From: Chlamydiota bacterium
Lineage (GTDB): Bacteria; Chlamydiota; Chlamydiia; Chlamydiales; Simkaniaceae
Direction: 5' to 3'
Length of the DNA: 6,581 bases
NCBI GenBank assembly: GCA_021772295.1
Contig: JAJFMG010000200.1
Span: 1-6,581, forward strand
Both the position numbers and the translations under genes were made by a program. Shown here one piece after another: positions 5,561-6,581 of the stretch. Numbering within the stretch: the first letter of the stretch is position 1; each line of letters opens with the position of its first letter. The notes under the pieces were generated by a model, which worked only from the letters and a program-made list of their open reading frames with translations, made no database searches and was not told where the DNA came from.

Positions 5561-6581
5561 TTATCCAGCTGTTTCACATTCATTTACTGAATAATAAGCT
5601 GAGGAATAACCATCATCGATTTCTGAGTCTGAAATATTTGAATTCGTATCCAGATTTGAGGAACACTCCGAATTACCATTATTTCTTTCTTCTGGATCGT
5701 TCAACCACAGTTCAACCTTTTTTTTTGCGTTTTCTGAACGTTGTTCTTCATAATCGTCTGCTTCTTTCAAGGGCGGAGAAGTATTTATTATCCCCCCTGA
5801 ACCTGATTCACGCACAGATTCATCTGCTGACGCATACACCGAACCCTTATCTCTATCAATTAGTTCTGTCGATCCACGTGAATTACATTCTAAATCATCT
5901 GCTGACTCATACACTAAATTCTCACTACTTGATTCTGTCTGTGACATATCAGTCTCTTCAAAGTGTATTCGAAAACCATCAGGTCCTCCATGATGGTTTG
6001 TAGTAGGCGTATTTCCAGTAGCAGGGATAACTTCTGCTGCATAATCATTTATTTTTGTCCACACTGTACCTGAATCACTTTCAAAGTCATCGGCTGACTC
6101 ATACACTAAATTCTCACTACTTGATTCTATCCGTGACATATCAGTCTCTTCAAAGTGTATTCGAAAACCATCAGGTCCTCCATTATGATTTGTAGTGGAC
6201 GTATTTTCGGTAGCACGGATAACGTCGAATTCTGCTGCATAACTTCTCAAAGCAGCCATTACAGATTGATTGATAGCTTGTTGCATTCCATCTACTTTGA
6301 CAAGCCTATTTGAAGTGATTGGATCTTCATTAAAAACTCTTATAAACACATCATTTGGAGCTAGGTTATATCTTTCTGCAAATACGTCATCAAAATTTGA
6401 TTTCACATGAAATCGATAAAATTTTCGATTTCCATTTCTAAACGCATCGTAGTCTTCATCTTTCATTCCTTGCACATGTTTTGAAATGGCCTCCAACATC
6501 ACAAAAGCAACTTCTTGCGTCTTTGCTCGAACAAAAAGAGGTATTTCCCGCTCATCAACTTTGATTGTTACCTGATATTTG
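5561..6581 (-). CDS. Unrecognised repeat-containing protein with acidic Ser/Tyr-rich tail (5' end probably outside window)
   Basis: The stop is at 5561-5563. The frame is open to the right edge, giving 339 visible codons. In-frame starts exist at GTG 6502 and ATG 6499, but the 26 codons upstream of 6502 also read like protein (for example VTIKVDEREIPLFVRAK) and no good Shine-Dalgarno precedes 6499, so I treat the gene as 5'-partial. Visible residues 1-113 look globular and match no family I know. From about residue 114 come two tandem copies of a 64-66-residue unit beginning YAAE. Each copy contains GGPDGFRIHFEETDMS and SSSENLVYESADD. A shorter third echo, SVYASADE, follows. The rest is Ser/Asp/Glu/Asn-rich and probably disordered, ending near GYSSAYYSVNE. 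No membrane segment or enzyme motif is visible. Acidic-flanked tyrosines in repeats recall tyrosine-phosphorylated bacterial effectors such as Chlamydia Tarp, but that is only an analogy. The coding call is secure and the function is unknown. Confidence 0.8.
   Translation of the reverse strand, partial: KYQVTIKVDEREIPLFVRAKTQEVAFVMLEAISKHVQGMKDEDYDAFRNGNRKFYRFHVKSNFDDVFAERYNLAPNDVFIRVFNEDPITSNRLVKVDGMQQAINQSVMAALRSYAAEFDVIRATENTSTTNHNGGPDGFRIHFEETDMSRIESSSENLVYESADDFESDSGTVWTKINDYAAEVIPATGNTPTTNHHGGPDGFRIHFEETDMSQTESSSENLVYESADDLECNSRGSTELIDRDKGSVYASADESVRESGSGGIINTSPPLKEADDYEEQRSENAKKKVELWLNDPEERNNGNSECSSNLDTNSNISDSEIDDGYSSAYYSVNECETAG
5889..6044 (-). repeat. Tandem duplication, copy 2 (C-terminal in the protein)
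   Basis: This copy is the partner of 6081-6242 and is nearly identical over its core (5895-6000). Of the five core differences, three change residues (QT for RI, and H for N before GGPDG) and two are silent. The high DNA identity points to a recent duplication or to ongoing homogenisation. A shorter, degraded third echo of the VYxSADD part is encoded at about 5820-5840. Confidence 0.95.
6081..6242 (-). repeat. Tandem duplication, copy 1 (N-terminal in the protein)
   Basis: This copy aligns with 5889-6044 at an offset of 192 bases. It carries a 6-base in-frame insertion (6224-6229) that encodes the extra FD after YAAE. Over the core 6087-6192 I count 5 mismatches in 106 bases against the other copy. 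This unit lies inside the unrecognised minus-strand gene and keeps its frame. Confidence 0.95.

Noticed and set aside
5638..6003. Plus-strand open frame of 121 codons
   Set aside because: It is antisense to the repeat-containing gene. The DNA repeat makes sense as protein only on the minus strand, where the 6-base indel and substitutions keep a coherent acidic repeat.
5889..6242. Direct repeats as a possible CRISPR array or mobile element ends
   Set aside because: There are only two copies of about 160 bases, in frame within a gene, with no regular short spacers, transposase or terminal inverted repeats.

Overview
The window is most consistent with a member of the phylum Chlamydiae (order Chlamydiales), probably one of the AT-rich environmental lineages rather than Chlamydia itself. 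The basis is gene order. A leftward gene whose product starts with a SWIM zinc finger (the N-terminus expected of a SNF2-type helicase) lies divergent from trigger factor, followed by clpP and clpX. From memory this is the arrangement CT708-CT707-CT706-CT705 of C. trachomatis. The family and genus cannot be fixed from this sequence alone.

Layout. Bases 1-473 (minus strand) hold the N-terminal 157 codons of the SWIM/SNF2-type gene, which runs off the left edge. Bases 474-675 are a T-rich divergent spacer with a good sigma70-type promoter for the tRNA-Gly(GCC) at 676-747. Only 54 bases later, on the plus strand, trigger factor (tig, 802-2133) begins with no visible terminator in between. An 84-base gap with a near-consensus promoter precedes clpP (2218-2814) and clpX (2820-4046), which are 5 bases apart. 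These three proteins form a protein-quality module: trigger factor receives nascent chains at the ribosome, ClpX unfolds substrates, and ClpP degrades them.

The right-hand third (4047-6581) is accessory. The gene at 4091-5452 encodes a probable exported protein made of two diverged copies of one domain. I infer a tubby C-terminal-like (LURP-one/scramblase-type) fold for that domain. A hairpin that contains its Shine-Dalgarno sequence sits just upstream, and a possible promoter is placed so that its own transcript would lose one arm of the hairpin. A strong bidirectional terminator (5492-5525) separates this gene from a convergent minus-strand gene (5561 to beyond 6581). That gene encodes an unrecognised protein with a recent tandem duplication and an acidic, serine-rich, probably disordered C-terminal half. 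It carries repeated tyrosine motifs (VYESADD twice, VYASADE once). This tail is a plausible, unproven, host-interaction region.

The most interesting items are the duplicated-domain protein with its sequestered ribosome binding site, and the repeat-bearing tyrosine-motif protein. No CRISPR array, insertion sequence, rRNA or replication origin was seen.
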